From assembly GCF_029872155.1 (NCBI RefSeq), contig NZ_JARXLA010000002.1, forward strand, positions 1 to 64,000: DNA of 64,000 nt, written 5' to 3'. The DNA comes from Hyphomicrobium sp. D-2 (GTDB lineage Bacteria; Pseudomonadota; Alphaproteobacteria; Rhizobiales; Hyphomicrobiaceae). Each line of letters starts with the position of its first letter. Positions within the stretch are counted from its first letter, which is position 1. This document shows, piece after piece, positions 1 through 9,795 of this stretch. Both the position numbers and the translations under genes were made by a program. Under the pieces are notes generated by a model. It was not told the origin of the DNA, did not search any database, and saw only the letters and a list, made by a program, of their open reading frames with translations.

Positions 1-751
1 TAGCAGTTCACCACGGCGGCGAGATGCGCATGCTGGGTGCGCTGGAAGGCACTGCGCCAAGCCGCGGCGAAGGCGGCGAAGTTGATGTCGCATTCGATCT
101 TGTCGGGCCGGATCTCGACGCTGCCATTGCGGCCGTGGGCGAGATGCCGCTGCCGCCATACATTGCCGGCAAGCGCGGCGTCGAAAGCACCGACCGCGCC
201 GACTATCAGACGATCTACGCTGCGCGCGACGGCGTTGTGGCCGCGCCGACGGCGGGGCTGCACTTCACACCGAGCGCCTGCGCGTTGCGGAACGCGGCGT
301 TTCCGGGCGCTACTTCGTGACGCTGCATGTTGGCGCGGGCACCTTTCGCCGGTGGTGAAGGTGAAAACACCGCCGAGCATAAGATGCATTCAGAATGGGG
401 TGAGGTGAGCGCGCAAAACGGTGCAGGCGCTCAACACTGTGCGCGCGAATGGTGGCCGCATCGTCGCTGTAGGCACGACATCGTTGCGCCTGCTGAATCG
501 GCCGCACGAAGGCGAGCTGCAACCTTTCAGCGATCACACCGATATCTTCATCACGCCGATATCGTTTCGCGTTGGTCGACGTGCTGATGACGAACTTCCA
601 TCTGCCGCGGCCGACGCTGTTCATGCTGGTTTCAGCGTTTGCTGGCCGCGAGCGCATGCAGGCGGCGCAAGCGCACGCGATCGCCAATGACTACCGGTTT
701 TATTCCTACGGCGACGCCCTCTCGCTGCTGATGCGTGCGAACCATGATTGA
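1..751 (+). pseudogene. queA: S-adenosylmethionine:tRNA ribosyltransferase-isomerase QueA, 5'-truncated by the window and frameshifted
   Basis: QueA builds epoxyqueuosine on tRNA in the cytoplasm. Pieces of a typical QueA can be read in order across several frames. The first in-frame block (about 24-290) contains LPPYIAGKR and ends in the signature TAGLHFTP. Later blocks give [36 protein letters not shown] and finally [13 protein letters not shown] before the stop at 749-751. At least four single-base losses (near 275, 350, 410 and 565-590) are needed to join them. The 5' end lies outside the window. tgt, the partner queuosine gene, follows with a slight overlap, so the pair forms the usual que operon. 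Whether the shifts are real or sequencing errors cannot be decided here, but many neighbours share the defect. Confidence 0.85.
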
Positions 752-1945
752 TCGCACCGCAGCTATGACGCCTTCGAAACCGAAAGAACATTCCACCGAT
801 GCAACAGCAGGCGCGTACCCTCGGCTATCGGCTTTGAAGCAGGACGGTGCGGCGCGGCTGGCGAGGTCAGACGCCGCGTGGCATCGTGCGCACGCCCGCG
901 TTCATGCCGGTGGGGCACGGGTGGCAACGGTGAAGGCGCTGACCTTCGATCAAGTGGAAGCAGGCGGCAGCCGACACGGTGCTGGCCAACACCTATCACC
1001 CGATGGCTGCGCCGCCTTGAGCCGAGCGCGCGTCACCAAAGCGTCTCGGCGGGCTGCACAACTTCATGCGCTGGAGCCAGCCAGGGGTTAACCTGACCGA
1101 TAGCGGCGGCTTCGTCATGTCGTCGAAGATCCGCAAGATCAACGAAGAGGGCGTGCTTGCAATGCATATCGATGGATCGCGCCATCTGCTGACACCGAAC
1201 GGGCGGTGGAAATCCAGTGTCTGCTCGGCTCCGACATCCAGATGCAGCTCGACGAATGGCTACCGTTGCTCGCCGAGCGCAAAGAAACCGAACGGGCGAT
1301 GGAGTTGTCGTTGCGCTGGCCGCGAGGGCGCAGCGCGCGTTCTCCGACCCAGCTGGCCGGGGCAGGCGCTGTTCGGCATCGCAGGGCGGTGTCGATGCGG
1401 AGCTGCGCCATGTTCGGCGCAGCGCACTGGTTGCGATGGATCAAATGGCCATGCTGTCGGCGGCCTGCAGTGGGGGAGGGTGCAGGAACTGATGTTGCGT
1501 GGACGCTGGATGGCGTGCTGCCGCATCTGCCATCGCACAAGCCGCGCTATCTGATGTGCGCCGGCACGCCGTCCGATCTCATCGCGTTTGTCGCCTCGCG
1601 TCGACATGTTCGACTGCGTGATGCTGACGCGCAATGGTCGCCATGGTTCTGCTCACCTGGAACGGCAAGGTAAACCTGCGTAACGCCAGGCACGCGGACG
1701 ACCCTGCGCCGCTGGACGAGCAAAGCTCATGTCCCGGCGCGCGCGATTATTCCCGCGCTCATCTGCATCACCTCGTGCGCTCGGGTGAATATCTGGGCGC
1801 GATGCTGCTGTCGTGGGTCAACACCACATTCTATCAGGAGCTGATGGCGGCGATGCGCCTCGCCATCGCCGAAGGACGCTTCAATGCTCAAGGAAGAAAC
1901 GCTCGACCGTATCGAACGCACGAACCGAACCGCTGGTCAGATTGA
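744..1945 (+). pseudogene. tgt: Queuine tRNA-guanine transglycosylase Tgt, frameshifted
   Basis: Tgt exchanges guanine-34 for the queuosine precursor in tRNAs. Recognisable Tgt blocks appear in order in different frames: TVKALTFDQV (about 930), HNFMRWSQP then LTDSGGF (1060-1115), [75 protein letters not shown], and YLGAMLLSWVNTTFYQELM near the end. Several indels interrupt the frame. The active-site Asp of LTDSGGF is present. The likely start is the ATG at 744, inside the last codons of queA, which suggests translational coupling; the stop chosen is 1943-1945. Length between start and stop (about 400 codons) is normal for Tgt, so the gene is not truncated, only out of frame. Confidence 0.85.
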
Positions 1946-2999
1946 TCGGTTTCCGCAACCGCTTTGCGCACACTGCGCTCGCGGTTGAGCAGATAGATGC
2001 CGGACGCGATGATGACGGACGCGCCAATGAGCGTCCACACATCGGGTACGTCGCCGAATACGGTGAACCGGAACAGCACCATCGTCAGCATCTGGATGTA
2101 GATGAACGGCGCAACGCTGGACGCGGGTGCCAGCCGGTATGCGTGGATGAACAGATAGTGTCCAACGCCGCCGAAAATGCCGAGTACGCTCAGCAGCAGT
2201 CATGCCGTTGCATCCGGCGGCCACACCCAGTTCCAGAGCGCGAACGGCGCCAGTCCAAACGCGCCCAGCAGCACCGAATAAAACAGCATCACCAGCGGCG
2301 CATCATGGGCGGCGAGAAAGCGCGTCAGCAGCATGAAGAACGCGTAGGCCAGCATGGAGCCGAACGCGAATATAACCGCGTAGTGAAATTCGCCGACGCC
2401 GGGATGCACGACGATCAGCACGCCAACGAAGCCGACTGCGATGGCGATGAAGCGGCGCAGGCCAACCCATTCGCCTAGCAGCGGCCCCGCGAGAAGCGCA
2501 ACCAGCAACGGCGCTAAGAAGACGACGGAGATCGACTGATCGAGCTGTATAAGTAAAGGAGAAAGTTGAACGCGGTGGTCGATACCATCAGCAGTGAGCG
2601 CAGCAGTTCAAGCTTCAGCTTGCGCGTGCCCAACAGCGCCGAAATCGGCAGCACCGATAGCATCGACAACATGATGACGAACTGGCCGAGGAAGCGCGAC
2701 CACGCGATCTGCACCACAGGCAGGCCGGAGGCGGTCGCCAGATATTTGGCCGAGGTATCGAGCGCAGAAAACAGCGCAACGGCAACACACATCAGCCCGA
2801 TGGCCTTGAGGCGGTCCGCAGCTGGGATCAACACCTCGCGGCGCGGCTGCGCTGCGGGCAGCACGCGCTCTGCCGGTATCGCGGCGCCGGTCTTCTGGCA
2901 TTGCGAGTTTCGTCCATAGCGCGCGTACATATCCCATCGGCGCAAAATGGCCGGTGCGCCAAAACGCGCATCGGTCAGGGACAGTGGGCATCGCTGCAA
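1888..2999 (-). pseudogene. EamA/DMT-type permease, frameshifted
   Basis: Hydrophobic blocks typical of the ten-helix EamA (drug/metabolite transporter) family run leftwards in three frames. The first (2514-2800) includes ALDTSAKYLA and FLGQFVIMLSML; the middle (2200-2508) reads AGPLLGEWVGLRRF then GVLIVVHPG; the last (1888-2091) reads WTLIGASVIIASGIYLL. Shifts are needed near 2520, 2205 and 2090. The family exports small metabolites across the inner membrane; the substrate is not visible. The start is uncertain because candidate ATG codons (2999, 2930, 2792) cannot be ranked. The gene converges on tgt, and the two 3' ends overlap slightly. Confidence 0.7.
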
Positions 3000-3298
3000 A
3001 ATGCGCGATCCATCATCGCTTTAAGCCTCAGTCGCCCTGAGTTGGCGGCGCAGGCTGCGGCGTTTTCGGCAGCACCAATTGACGTGATACCACACGATCG
3101 CGCGAAGGGGATGCCCCATGAGCAAAGCAGCGCTTCATCCGCATCTTCCGCGCCGGGAGGACTTTCCATCACGGGAATTCTAACCCCCGGAGGCGATGGC
3201 GCGTCCGGGGTCATGACATGCCCGGCAGCCGCTCTCATCCTGCCTTTGTGAATTTTTTTGCCTGTCGGGACGCGGCACCCCAAGGCGCGAGCCTCGCC

Positions 3299-4069
3299 AT
3301 GTCACATCGTCCGTTTTCTGGAAGGGCGGCAGGCCATCAATCGTCCATCGCGCGTGGCGCCGGAACGCCGTCGCCTCGCGCCGCCCTGTCGTCAAAGCCC
3401 AGCCGCGCGCGCTTTTCCAAACTTGGGTTCTGTTCGCGCACTGAAGCCACCGTTCTGATCGAGGCCGGTCGGGTATCGGTCAACGGCCGCACCGCCCGCG
3501 TCGCTACGCTGCGCGTCGATCCAGACCGCGACCGGATCACGGTCGACGGCGGCGCCATCGCGGCTGAAGCAAAAATCTATCTGATGCTGAACAAGCCGCG
3601 CGGCTTCGTTACCACGCGCGGCGCGACCCGCACGAGCGGAGACAGTCGGCGATCTGTTCTGCCTCCGGACCTGCCGTTCCTGTCTTCCTCGCGTCGGTCG
3701 TCTCGACAAGGCGAGCGAAGCGGGCTGCTTCTGCTGACAAACGACAGTCGGCTGGGCCGCATTACCCGCCTGATCTCGGCGTCCTGGCGTTCCGAAAACC
3801 TATCACGTAAAAATCGACCGGGTCGCCGATGACGATTTCATCGGCGCGCTCTACGCAGCCTCGTCGAGGACGGCGGCGAGCGGCTCAGCGCGGCTGCGGT
3901 GCGGCTGTTGCGATCAGGCAACCGTTCAAGCTGGGTCGAGGTCGTGCGGACGGAGGGGCGCAACCGGCAGGTGCGCAGGACGGTCGCGGCGCAGGGTGCC
4001 GACGTTCTTCGTCTCGTGCGCGTGGGGATTGGGAAAATCACCCTCGGCGATCTCGGCAAAGGGCCGTGA
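3299..4069 (+). pseudogene. RsuA/RluB-family rRNA pseudouridine synthase, frameshifted
   Basis: The N-terminal part shows an S4 RNA-binding domain (FSKLGFCSRTEA, EAGRVSVNGR; about 3410-3500) followed by the family block LMLNKPRGFVTT. After a shift near 3630, pieces of the catalytic domain remain: a GRLDKASEGLLLLTND-like stretch is split over two frames near 3700-3740, then KTYHVKI, SSWVEVV and GRNRQVRR. The stop is the TGA at 4067-4069. The family converts one uridine of 16S or 23S rRNA to pseudouridine. A Ser/Pro-rich leader precedes the S4 domain, so the start (ATG 3299 chosen) is uncertain. Whether the target is 16S or 23S rRNA cannot be told. Confidence 0.75.
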
Positions 4070-4121
4070 CGCGCCCGCCTTCACAGACGCGGAGAAAAAC
4101 CGGGATTTAGTCTGAAATCCT

Positions 4122-4199
4122 TGGTGAGGCCCGGATGGGGATCGATCCATCGACGACCCTGATTAAAAGTCAGGTGCTCTACCCCTGAGCTACGGGCCC
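4122..4199 (-). tRNA. tRNA-Lys (anticodon TTT)
   Basis: Read on the minus strand the gene begins GGGCCCGTAGCTCAG, with a normal D arm and an anticodon arm CCTGA-CTTTTAA-TCAGG (anticodon TTT), and ends in an encoded CCA. The T arm is odd: the loop reads ATCGATC instead of TTCGAAT, and the acceptor 3' strand has one extra C, making the gene about two bases longer than usual. The same stretch of sequence carries indels in its protein genes, so this is probably the same artefact or decay. Confidence 0.8.
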
Positions 4200-4424
4200 C
4201 TCAAGGTGAGCCGTGCTTTAGGCGGAGGAGGTGGAACGGTCAAGGCGAACCCACACCCCGGGCGACCTTCTGCAATTCTTACGGCAAAAGCCAGCCAAGC
4301 GTGTCTCTGCAACAAATTCAGAGGGGTGATTGCCCATGCGGCTCGGCCTGTGCCCTGCGGTATCGATCGGAGCAATCCGCCCACTTCCGCCCGCCACCGT
4401 TTCATCATCGGTAGCCTGAGCGGT

Positions 4425-5836
4425 TCATCGATGAAACCCGGAGGCTTCGTCGCTCGTCAGCGGCGTTTGCACCGGATGCGCTTTGAAGTGATCGATGGCC
4501 GCCGCCATGTCGCGCATCAGCAGCGCGCACAGATCAAGGCTGACGCCGTTGCGCACGAGAGCAGCTGCACTGTCTGGCTCTGACAGTTGGCCGGCAGCGT
4601 GTAGGCAGGCACCAGCCAGCCGTTGACGCGCAGCCGGTCGGCCAGATCAAACAGCGTGAAGCCGGGATCGACGCCGTCCTTGATTTTCCACGACACGGCG
4701 GGGATGCCGCGTGCCATGTCGCCGTCGAAAATGATTTCAAACGGCCCTAGCTTGGCGATGGCATCGGCCAGGAATTTTGCGCTCGCGTAGCAGGCGGAGT
4801 GGATGCTGCGATAGCCGTCGCGACCGAGCCGCAGGAAGTTGTAATACTGGCAGACCACCTGACCGCCGGGGCGCGAGAAGTTGAGCGCGATGTCGCGCAT
4901 TTCACCGCCGAGGTAGTTCACCCAGAACACCATGTCGTCCGGCAGATCCTTGACCTCGCGCCATAGCACCCAGCCGACGCCCAGCGGCGCCAGACCGAAT
5001 TTGTGGCCTGAAGCGTTGATCGAACGCACGCGCGGCAGTCGGAAATCCCACATCAGATCCGGCGCGCAGAATGGCGCCAGAAAGCCACCGCTGGCGCCAT
5101 CGACATGGATGGGAATGTCGAGGCCGGTCCGCTTCTGCAGTTCGTCAAGCGCATCGCTGACAGCCTGCACCGGCTCATACGCGCCGGTGAATGTGACGCC
5201 GAGCGTCGGCACCACGCCGATGGTGTTTTCATCGCAGCGGCGCAGCACCTCTTCCGGTGTCATCAGCAGACGGCCGTTGTCCATGGGGATTTCCCGCCGC
5301 TCGATATCCCAGTAGCGGGCGAACTTGTGCCAGCAGACCTGCACCGGGCCGGTCACGATGTTCGGCTTGTCGATGGGCCTATCGGCAGCGCGCTGGCGTG
5401 CCTCCCACCGGCGTTTCATCGCCAGCCCGCCCAGCATTGCCGCTTCACTGGAACCGGTGGTGGCGCAACCGACCGCCTGCGTGCTTTCGGGCGCGTGCCA
5501 CAGGTCGCCGATCATGCGCACGCAGCGCGCCTCAATATCCGCCGTCTGCGGGTACTCGTCCTTGTCGACAAGGTTCTTGGCGATGCAGTCATTCATTAGG
5601 CGATGAACCTGCGGCTCTTCCCACGTCTGGCAAAACGTCGCCAGGTTCTGGCGTGCATTGCCATCGAGCATCAGCTCATCGCGCAGCGCGGCATAAACAC
5701 GGTCCGGATCTTCGATGCCACTCGGAAAGGTTGCCGTCGGCAGGCGCTTGCGCATTTCCGGCGCGCCGTAGATCGCATCGAATGCGTCATCCAGCGTTTC
5801 CGAGACCACTTTGGCCGCAAAACGATCCTGAGCCAT
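4425..5836 (-). CDS. gadB: Glutamate decarboxylase, frameshift near the C-terminus
   Basis: This PLP enzyme decarboxylates glutamate to GABA, consuming a proton; it acts in the cytoplasm and often serves acid resistance. The first 425 or so codons are intact and closely follow GadA/Gad[22 protein letters not shown], and the PLP lysine in SGHKFG (about K279). Near 4560 one base appears to be missing: the displayed frame stops at 4517, but the +1 frame continues with the expected ending [16 protein letters not shown] to a TGA at 4425, giving about 470 residues, the family length. Start ATG at 5836. No GadC antiporter is adjacent; the divergent neighbour is the DUF1538 operon. Confidence 0.88.
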
Positions 5837-6249
5837 AACTGCACGCTCCCCGATAGCCGCGAACTGAAAGCCAGCGCCGATAAAGCCATTTATCGGTGGC
5901 GATAGGGTTCATCCGTGGTGTGGGTTCGCGCTTGTGGTTGATGTTGTTTTGTGCGCCGTTCCAGAATGACATTTTGACAGCGGTAAAATGGCGGCGGCTG
6001 CGCCTTGAACTGCAGCCTCCGATTACAGCGGTGCAAATTGCGTTGCCGGCGTTGCCAATTCCGACGTGCGTGCGGTGCCAGCGCATCACCGACCTGAAAA
6101 AGTGCGCGCGTTACGCCCTCAAATGGCTCTTCTTCCGCGCCAACGTGTTGACTCATAAAAGCACGTTTGCACTTCGTGCTGGTGGACGTCTGCTCGCAGC
6201 AATGCGCGGGCATTTCATTGTCACAAAAACATGATCGCGCAGGTCTTCG
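5837..6249. other. Intergenic region between divergent gadB and the DUF1538 operon
   Basis: No convincing gene is seen. The stretch must hold the promoters of both divergent units. A TTGACA hexamer occurs near 5973 on the plus strand, but there is no good -10 at the right distance. Confidence 0.4.
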
Positions 6250-6945
6250 GTGTATTCACTTCTGTTCGAAAAACTGAAGGAAGTCGTCGGCGCCGTCGCG
6301 CCGCTTGTCGCGGTTGTCTGCATATTGCTGCTGGTGTTGATAAGCGCGCCGCTCGCAATCGTGGCGCAGTTCCTGGCCGGGTCGGCGCTGGTGATCATCG
6401 GCATGGTTCTGCTGTTCGCCGGGCTCGACATCGGCGTGCTGCCCATGGGCCGTTTCATCGGCGCGGAACTGCCCAAACTCGGTTCGATCGCGCTGGTTAT
6501 CGCAGTCGGATTTGCGATGGGTTTTGCAACAACCGTGGCCGAGCCGGACGTTCTCGTGCTGGCCTCGCAGGTGGACGCAACCTCCAACGGCAGCATACGC
6601 GAGCACGTGGTGCTTTATGTCATTGCGCTGGGCGTTGCGATTTTCGTCGGGCTGGCGATGGCGCGCATCATCTTCGGCTTCTCGGTGCGCCTTATGCTCA
6701 GCATTGCTTACGGCACTGTCATCGCGCTGTCATTTTTTACCCCGGTAGAATTCGTGGCGCTTTCCTATGACGCTGGCAGCGTAACAACCGGCGTTTTGAC
6801 CGCGCCCGTTATCATCGCGCTCGCGATTGGCCTCAGCTCGGTGCTTGCCGGCCGCTCGGCCATTGCCGACGGTTTCGGCCTGTTGGGCTTTGCATCGATA
6901 GGCCCGATCATTGCCGTCATGATCATGGGGATCATTCTGGCATGA
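6250..6945 (+). CDS. DUF1538 integral membrane protein, first subunit
   Basis: A 231-aa inner-membrane protein with about six or seven hydrophobic helices and no signal peptide. It belongs to the DUF1538 family, whose function is not established. The conserved stretch TTVAEPDVLVLASQVD, followed by GSIREHVV, matches TTWGEPAVRILADQVE and GSIRRIVV in the next gene, so the two are paralogous halves. The start is a GTG at 6250; a TGA in the same frame at 6232 excludes anything longer. Its stop overlaps the start of the second DUF1538 gene by ATGA, which implies coupled translation. The PII-like gene downstream suggests a transport-type complex under small-ligand control; this is inference. Confidence 0.75.
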   Translation: MYSLLFEKLKEVVGAVAPLVAVVCILLLVLISAPLAIVAQFLAGSALVIIGMVLLFAGLDIGVLPMGRFIGAELPKLGSIALVIAVGFAMGFATTVAEPDVLVLASQVDATSNGSIREHVVLYVIALGVAIFVGLAMARIIFGFSVRLMLSIAYGTVIALSFFTPVEFVALSYDAGSVTTGVLTAPVIIALAIGLSSVLAGRSAIADGFGLLGFASIGPIIAVMIMGIILA

Positions 6946-7673
6946 TAGAATTGGATCTGGTTGCGGAGTTGCGCAGCACGCTGGTCAGTGTCGTTCTGGC
7001 GGTGGCCCCGCTGGCGGTGCTGTTTGCAGCGTTCCAGCTTTTTGTGCTGAAGCTGCCGTTTCGGGATTTCGTCGACATCATCATCGGCACCGCGCTTTCA
7101 GCGGCGGGCCTGTTCTTTTTTCTCGCCGGCGTCAGCATCGGATTTTTGCCGGTGGGCCGCGCGATAGGCGAGGCGCTGGGCACCGACGGTCAAACGTGGG
7201 TTCTGGTCGCGGCCGGATTGTTTCTTGGCTATGTCACCACATGGGGCGAACCGGCGGTGCGCATTCTCGCCGATCAGGTCGAGGATGCTTCCAGCGGTTC
7301 GATCCGGCGCATTGTGGTACTGCAGGCCATCTGCATCGGCGTCGCGCTCATCGTTGCTCTGGGCATGGTGCGGATCGCCTATCAGATCCCAATCCTTTAC
7401 CTGCTGATCCCGAGCTATCTGCTGATACTTGTCATCATGTGGTTGAGTGAGCGCGATTTCGTTGTGATCGCAGTTGATGCCGGTGGCGTTGCGACCGGTC
7501 CGCTGGCAAACACGTTTCTGCTCGCGCTGGCGCTGGGTGTCTCGGCCGCGATGGGTGATACCAATCCGATTGTGAATGGCTTGGGGCTCGTGGCGTTGAT
7601 TGCTGTTGCGCCGGTCATCTCACTGATGACACTCGGTTTGATCTTACGCCGTAAACTGGCACGAAAGGGTTGA
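6942..7673 (+). CDS. DUF1538 integral membrane protein, second subunit
   Basis: A 243-aa polytopic membrane protein, paralogous to the preceding gene with which it overlaps by four bases. The signature TTWGEPAVRILADQVE lies in the middle, flanked by hydrophobic helices with the family's GVSIGFLPVGRAIGE-type loop near residue 70. The C-terminus ends in a basic tail (RRKLARKG). In other bacteria DUF1538 proteins can occur as one double-length chain or as two half-length ones; here the split form is seen. A PII-like gene starts five bases after the stop. The substrate is unknown. Confidence 0.75.
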   Translation: MIELDLVAELRSTLVSVVLAVAPLAVLFAAFQLFVLKLPFRDFVDIIIGTALSAAGLFFFLAGVSIGFLPVGRAIGEALGTDGQTWVLVAAGLFLGYVTTWGEPAVRILADQVEDASSGSIRRIVVLQAICIGVALIVALGMVRIAYQIPILYLLIPSYLLILVIMWLSERDFVVIAVDAGGVATGPLANTFLLALALGVSAAMGDTNPIVNGLGLVALIAVAPVISLMTLGLILRRKLARKG

Positions 7674-7677
7674 ACGC

Positions 7678-8013
7678 ATGCCTACGTCGCTGATCGTGAG
7701 TATCGTTCGCAAGGGCTGGGGCGATACGGTGCTGACCGCTTCCAAGAAAGCTGGCGCCCATGGCGGCACGGTGATGTTGGGTCGTGGTGTCGGCATTCAC
7801 GAGAACCAGTCCATCCTCGGTATCGCCATTGAGCCGGAGAAGGAAATCGTTTTGACGCTCGTCTATACCGATGCGGCGGACGCAATCCTTGATGCCATTG
7901 TTGCCGCCGCAAAGCTCGATGAGCCGGGCAATGGATTGGCCTTTGTGGTGCCGGTTAGCCGCCTGGAAGGTGTGCCCCACGTGTTGGGCTCAGGGGGCGA
8001 CGGAAGCGCGTGA
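7678..8013 (+). CDS. PII-like (GlnB/GlnK superfamily) regulator
   Basis: A 111-aa cytoplasmic protein with the PII-type ferredoxin-like fold pattern: an N-terminal beta strand (TSLIVSIVRKGWGDTVLTASKKAGAHG), a central variable T-loop region (about 35-55) and a C-terminal block KLDEPGNGLAFVVPVSRLEGV that resembles the TGxxGDGKIFVxPV segment of GlnB. The uridylylated tyrosine of true PII proteins is absent, so it is a PII-like rather than a nitrogen-PII protein. It is the last gene of the DUF1538 operon, five bases behind the second membrane gene. It most likely gates that membrane pair in response to a nucleotide or another ligand, as PII does for AmtB; this is inference from context. Confidence 0.7.
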   Translation: MPTSLIVSIVRKGWGDTVLTASKKAGAHGGTVMLGRGVGIHENQSILGIAIEPEKEIVLTLVYTDAADAILDAIVAAAKLDEPGNGLAFVVPVSRLEGVPHVLGSGGDGSA

Positions 8014-8806
8014 CGCCGTCAAAACGTTGCTTGAGCTTGGTTGAAGCCAGCCACGTTGCAGGCAGCGGCACCGCTGCCATTTCTCCAGTAGCGGCCAGCT
8101 AAATTTCTCTGCAGATTTTTCGTGTCGGTTCAGCGCCTTCGGTAGAATGCCTGTTGCGCTCATCCACAGCGACCGGATTTCGGCACGAGTTATCCAACAA
8201 TTCCCACATGAATCGACTCTGGCCGGCGGCGATGGCGCTGCAGGCTGAACAAGCCTGTGTTAGACAGATCACCAGTGTTTTGCGTGCAGTCCAAATCAAT
8301 CATCGGCGCCTCACGGCGCGTGACGTTGTCAGGTCCATGCCGCAGAACTCTCTCTTTGCCCGTTTTCGCAATCGGCTAGCTGCCGAGCACCGCTGTGTGC
8401 CGCCCGATCAGCTTAGCCATTGGGCGCCGGTTTCATCGTCCTACGCGCGGGGCGGTGATGCGTATGTCTGCCCCGAATGCGGGCAATGTCACGTGCGCGC
8501 ATATCGTCAATTCAATGTGACTGCCGAAGCCTGTGCGTCTGTGCCGTTGATCGGTGCGGCAAAGCCAGGTCTCGCGCTCGCCTGATTGCCGCTTAGCGCT
8601 GCAACATAAGCATAGGCCGACATTCAGTGTCACGCATCGTCTGTCGGCGGATTGATTGGCCATGCGCGGACAATAGATCATGTGAAGGCGGCAGTGCCTG
8701 TGCATGAACGTTCAAGTTTGTGCATAAGGGCAGGGCGCTGCATGGAACGCGCTGCGTATTCGCGCCTATGCTGTTGACGTTAGTTTTGTAGCTTGAGGGT
8801 TTGTAT
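8014..8806. other. Long region without a well-supported gene
   Basis: About 790 bases between the PII-like gene and the Omp25-type gene. Only one weak coding candidate (8337-8585, listed separately) is seen. No tRNA or clear terminator was found. The segment 8760-8806 is relatively AT-rich and is the likely promoter of the porin gene. Confidence 0.4.
8337..8585 (+). CDS. Possible small protein with a CxxC pair, unrecognised
   Basis: An 82-codon frame (ATG 8337; open upstream to 8154). Its centre reads YVCPECGQCHVRAY, which resembles half of a zinc ribbon, with single cysteines before and after. Codon use looks weakly coding in the second half. There is no obvious ribosome binding site and no recognised family. 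It may be a spurious frame; it is listed because it is the only candidate in a long gap. Confidence 0.2.
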   Translation: MPQNSLFARFRNRLAAEHRCVPPDQLSHWAPVSSSYARGGDAYVCPECGQCHVRAYRQFNVTAEACASVPLIGAAKPGLALA

Positions 8807-9544
8807 ATGTCTGTATTTAGGCGTTTGTCGCGTGGTGTTGTTGCGTGTGTTCTGCCGGTTAGTTTTGCAACGGCGGTAGCAGCAGGTCCGTTTAATTCGT
8901 ATCAGTCCTATTCACCGAGAGACGCATGGAGCGGTCTTTATCTCGGTGTCCATGAAGCCGGCGCCTGGGGCGACAGCGATTGGACATTTGCCAACGGCAG
9001 CAGAGCCTCACCTGATTACAGTCTCGGCGCACTGTTCGGTGGTCAGATCGGCTATCAGCAACAGTGGAATGATTTCGTTCTGGGCGCTGAGGTTTCCTAC
9101 TCAGGCGCGCTCAACGTCGATCAGGCCGACTTTTGTCAGGGCGGCGCGCGCGTCTGCGGCAATGAGCTGAACGGTCTGCTGCTGGCCAATGCACGGCTTG
9201 GCTACGCGTTCGGACGCGCGCTGGTTTACGGAACGGCCGGTTACGCGCGTGCGAACGTAAAAGCTGATATCGACGCTGGCGGCGGCCCGCTTGATCTGCG
9301 CGGCAAGGAAAAGATAACCGGCTGGAACTACGGCGGCGGGTTTGAATATCTCATCACGCCAAGCATCAGCTTCGGGCTTGAATACATCCGCGTCGATCTG
9401 CACGACAAACAGTTCGCGCTGGCGGATGCCGCTGGAGTGGTGGGCGAAGTCGTCGATGTCGAGAACACTTTCAACGTCGTGCGCGGCAGGATTTCGGTTA
9501 AACTCGGTGGTGGTGACAGTGGCTATGCGACACCGCTAAAATAG
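8807..9544 (+). CDS. Omp25/31-type outer-membrane beta-barrel protein
   Basis: A 245-aa exported protein: a signal peptide with cleavage near AVAAG, then an eight-strand barrel with the family pattern WSGLYLGVHEAGAWG at the start, GGQIGYQQQWNDFVLGAE, LLLANARLGYAFGRALVYGTAGYA in the middle, and GWNYGGGFEYLITPSISFGLEYIRVDL towards the end. Such barrels are abundant structural or minor porin-like proteins of alphaproteobacterial outer membranes. The ATG at 8807 is preferred over an in-frame TTG at 8801 because GAGGG at 8795-8799 sits seven bases before it. The small HMA gene follows 12 bases later on the same strand. Confidence 0.85.
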   Translation: MSVFRRLSRGVVACVLPVSFATAVAAGPFNSYQSYSPRDAWSGLYLGVHEAGAWGDSDWTFANGSRASPDYSLGALFGGQIGYQQQWNDFVLGAEVSYSGALNVDQADFCQGGARVCGNELNGLLLANARLGYAFGRALVYGTAGYARANVKADIDAGGGPLDLRGKEKITGWNYGGGFEYLITPSISFGLEYIRVDLHDKQFALADAAGVVGEVVDVENTFNVVRGRISVKLGGGDSGYATPLK

Positions 9545-9556
9545 CCCTTCGCTATA

Positions 9557-9793
9557 ATGCGCATGGATGCGGAACGTCAGGTCATGGGAAATCGCGTGCA
9601 GTTTCACATTAAAAACATGACCTGCGGCGGTTGTGCCAAGGCGGTCGAGAAGGTCGTCGCCGTGCTGGATCCGGCGGCGAAAATTGCCGCGAATGTCGTT
9701 GATCGGAGCATCCAGGTTGAAACCACGGCCAGCTCCGACGCCGTCTTGCAACAACTGCTGAATGCCGGCTGGGAAGCGCGCGCGGTGGAGTGA
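9557..9793 (+). CDS. Heavy-metal-associated (HMA, CopZ-like) domain protein
   Basis: A short single-domain protein, 69-78 aa depending on the start (ATG at 9557, 9563 or 9584). The metal-binding loop is NMTCGGCAKAVEKV, the GMTCxxC motif of copper chaperones and P-type ATPase HMA domains; the C-terminal half (VDRSIQVETTASSDAVLQQLLNAGW) completes the beta-alpha-beta-beta-alpha-beta fold. It probably binds Cu(I) in the cytoplasm. No copper ATPase or CueR-type regulator is in the neighbourhood. A TATAAT hexamer lies at 9553, overlapping the first start codon, so a start at 9584 from an own promoter is possible. Confidence 0.8.
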   Translation: MRMDAERQVMGNRVQFHIKNMTCGGCAKAVEKVVAVLDPAAKIAANVVDRSIQVETTASSDAVLQQLLNAGWEARAVE

Positions 9794-9795
9794 TA

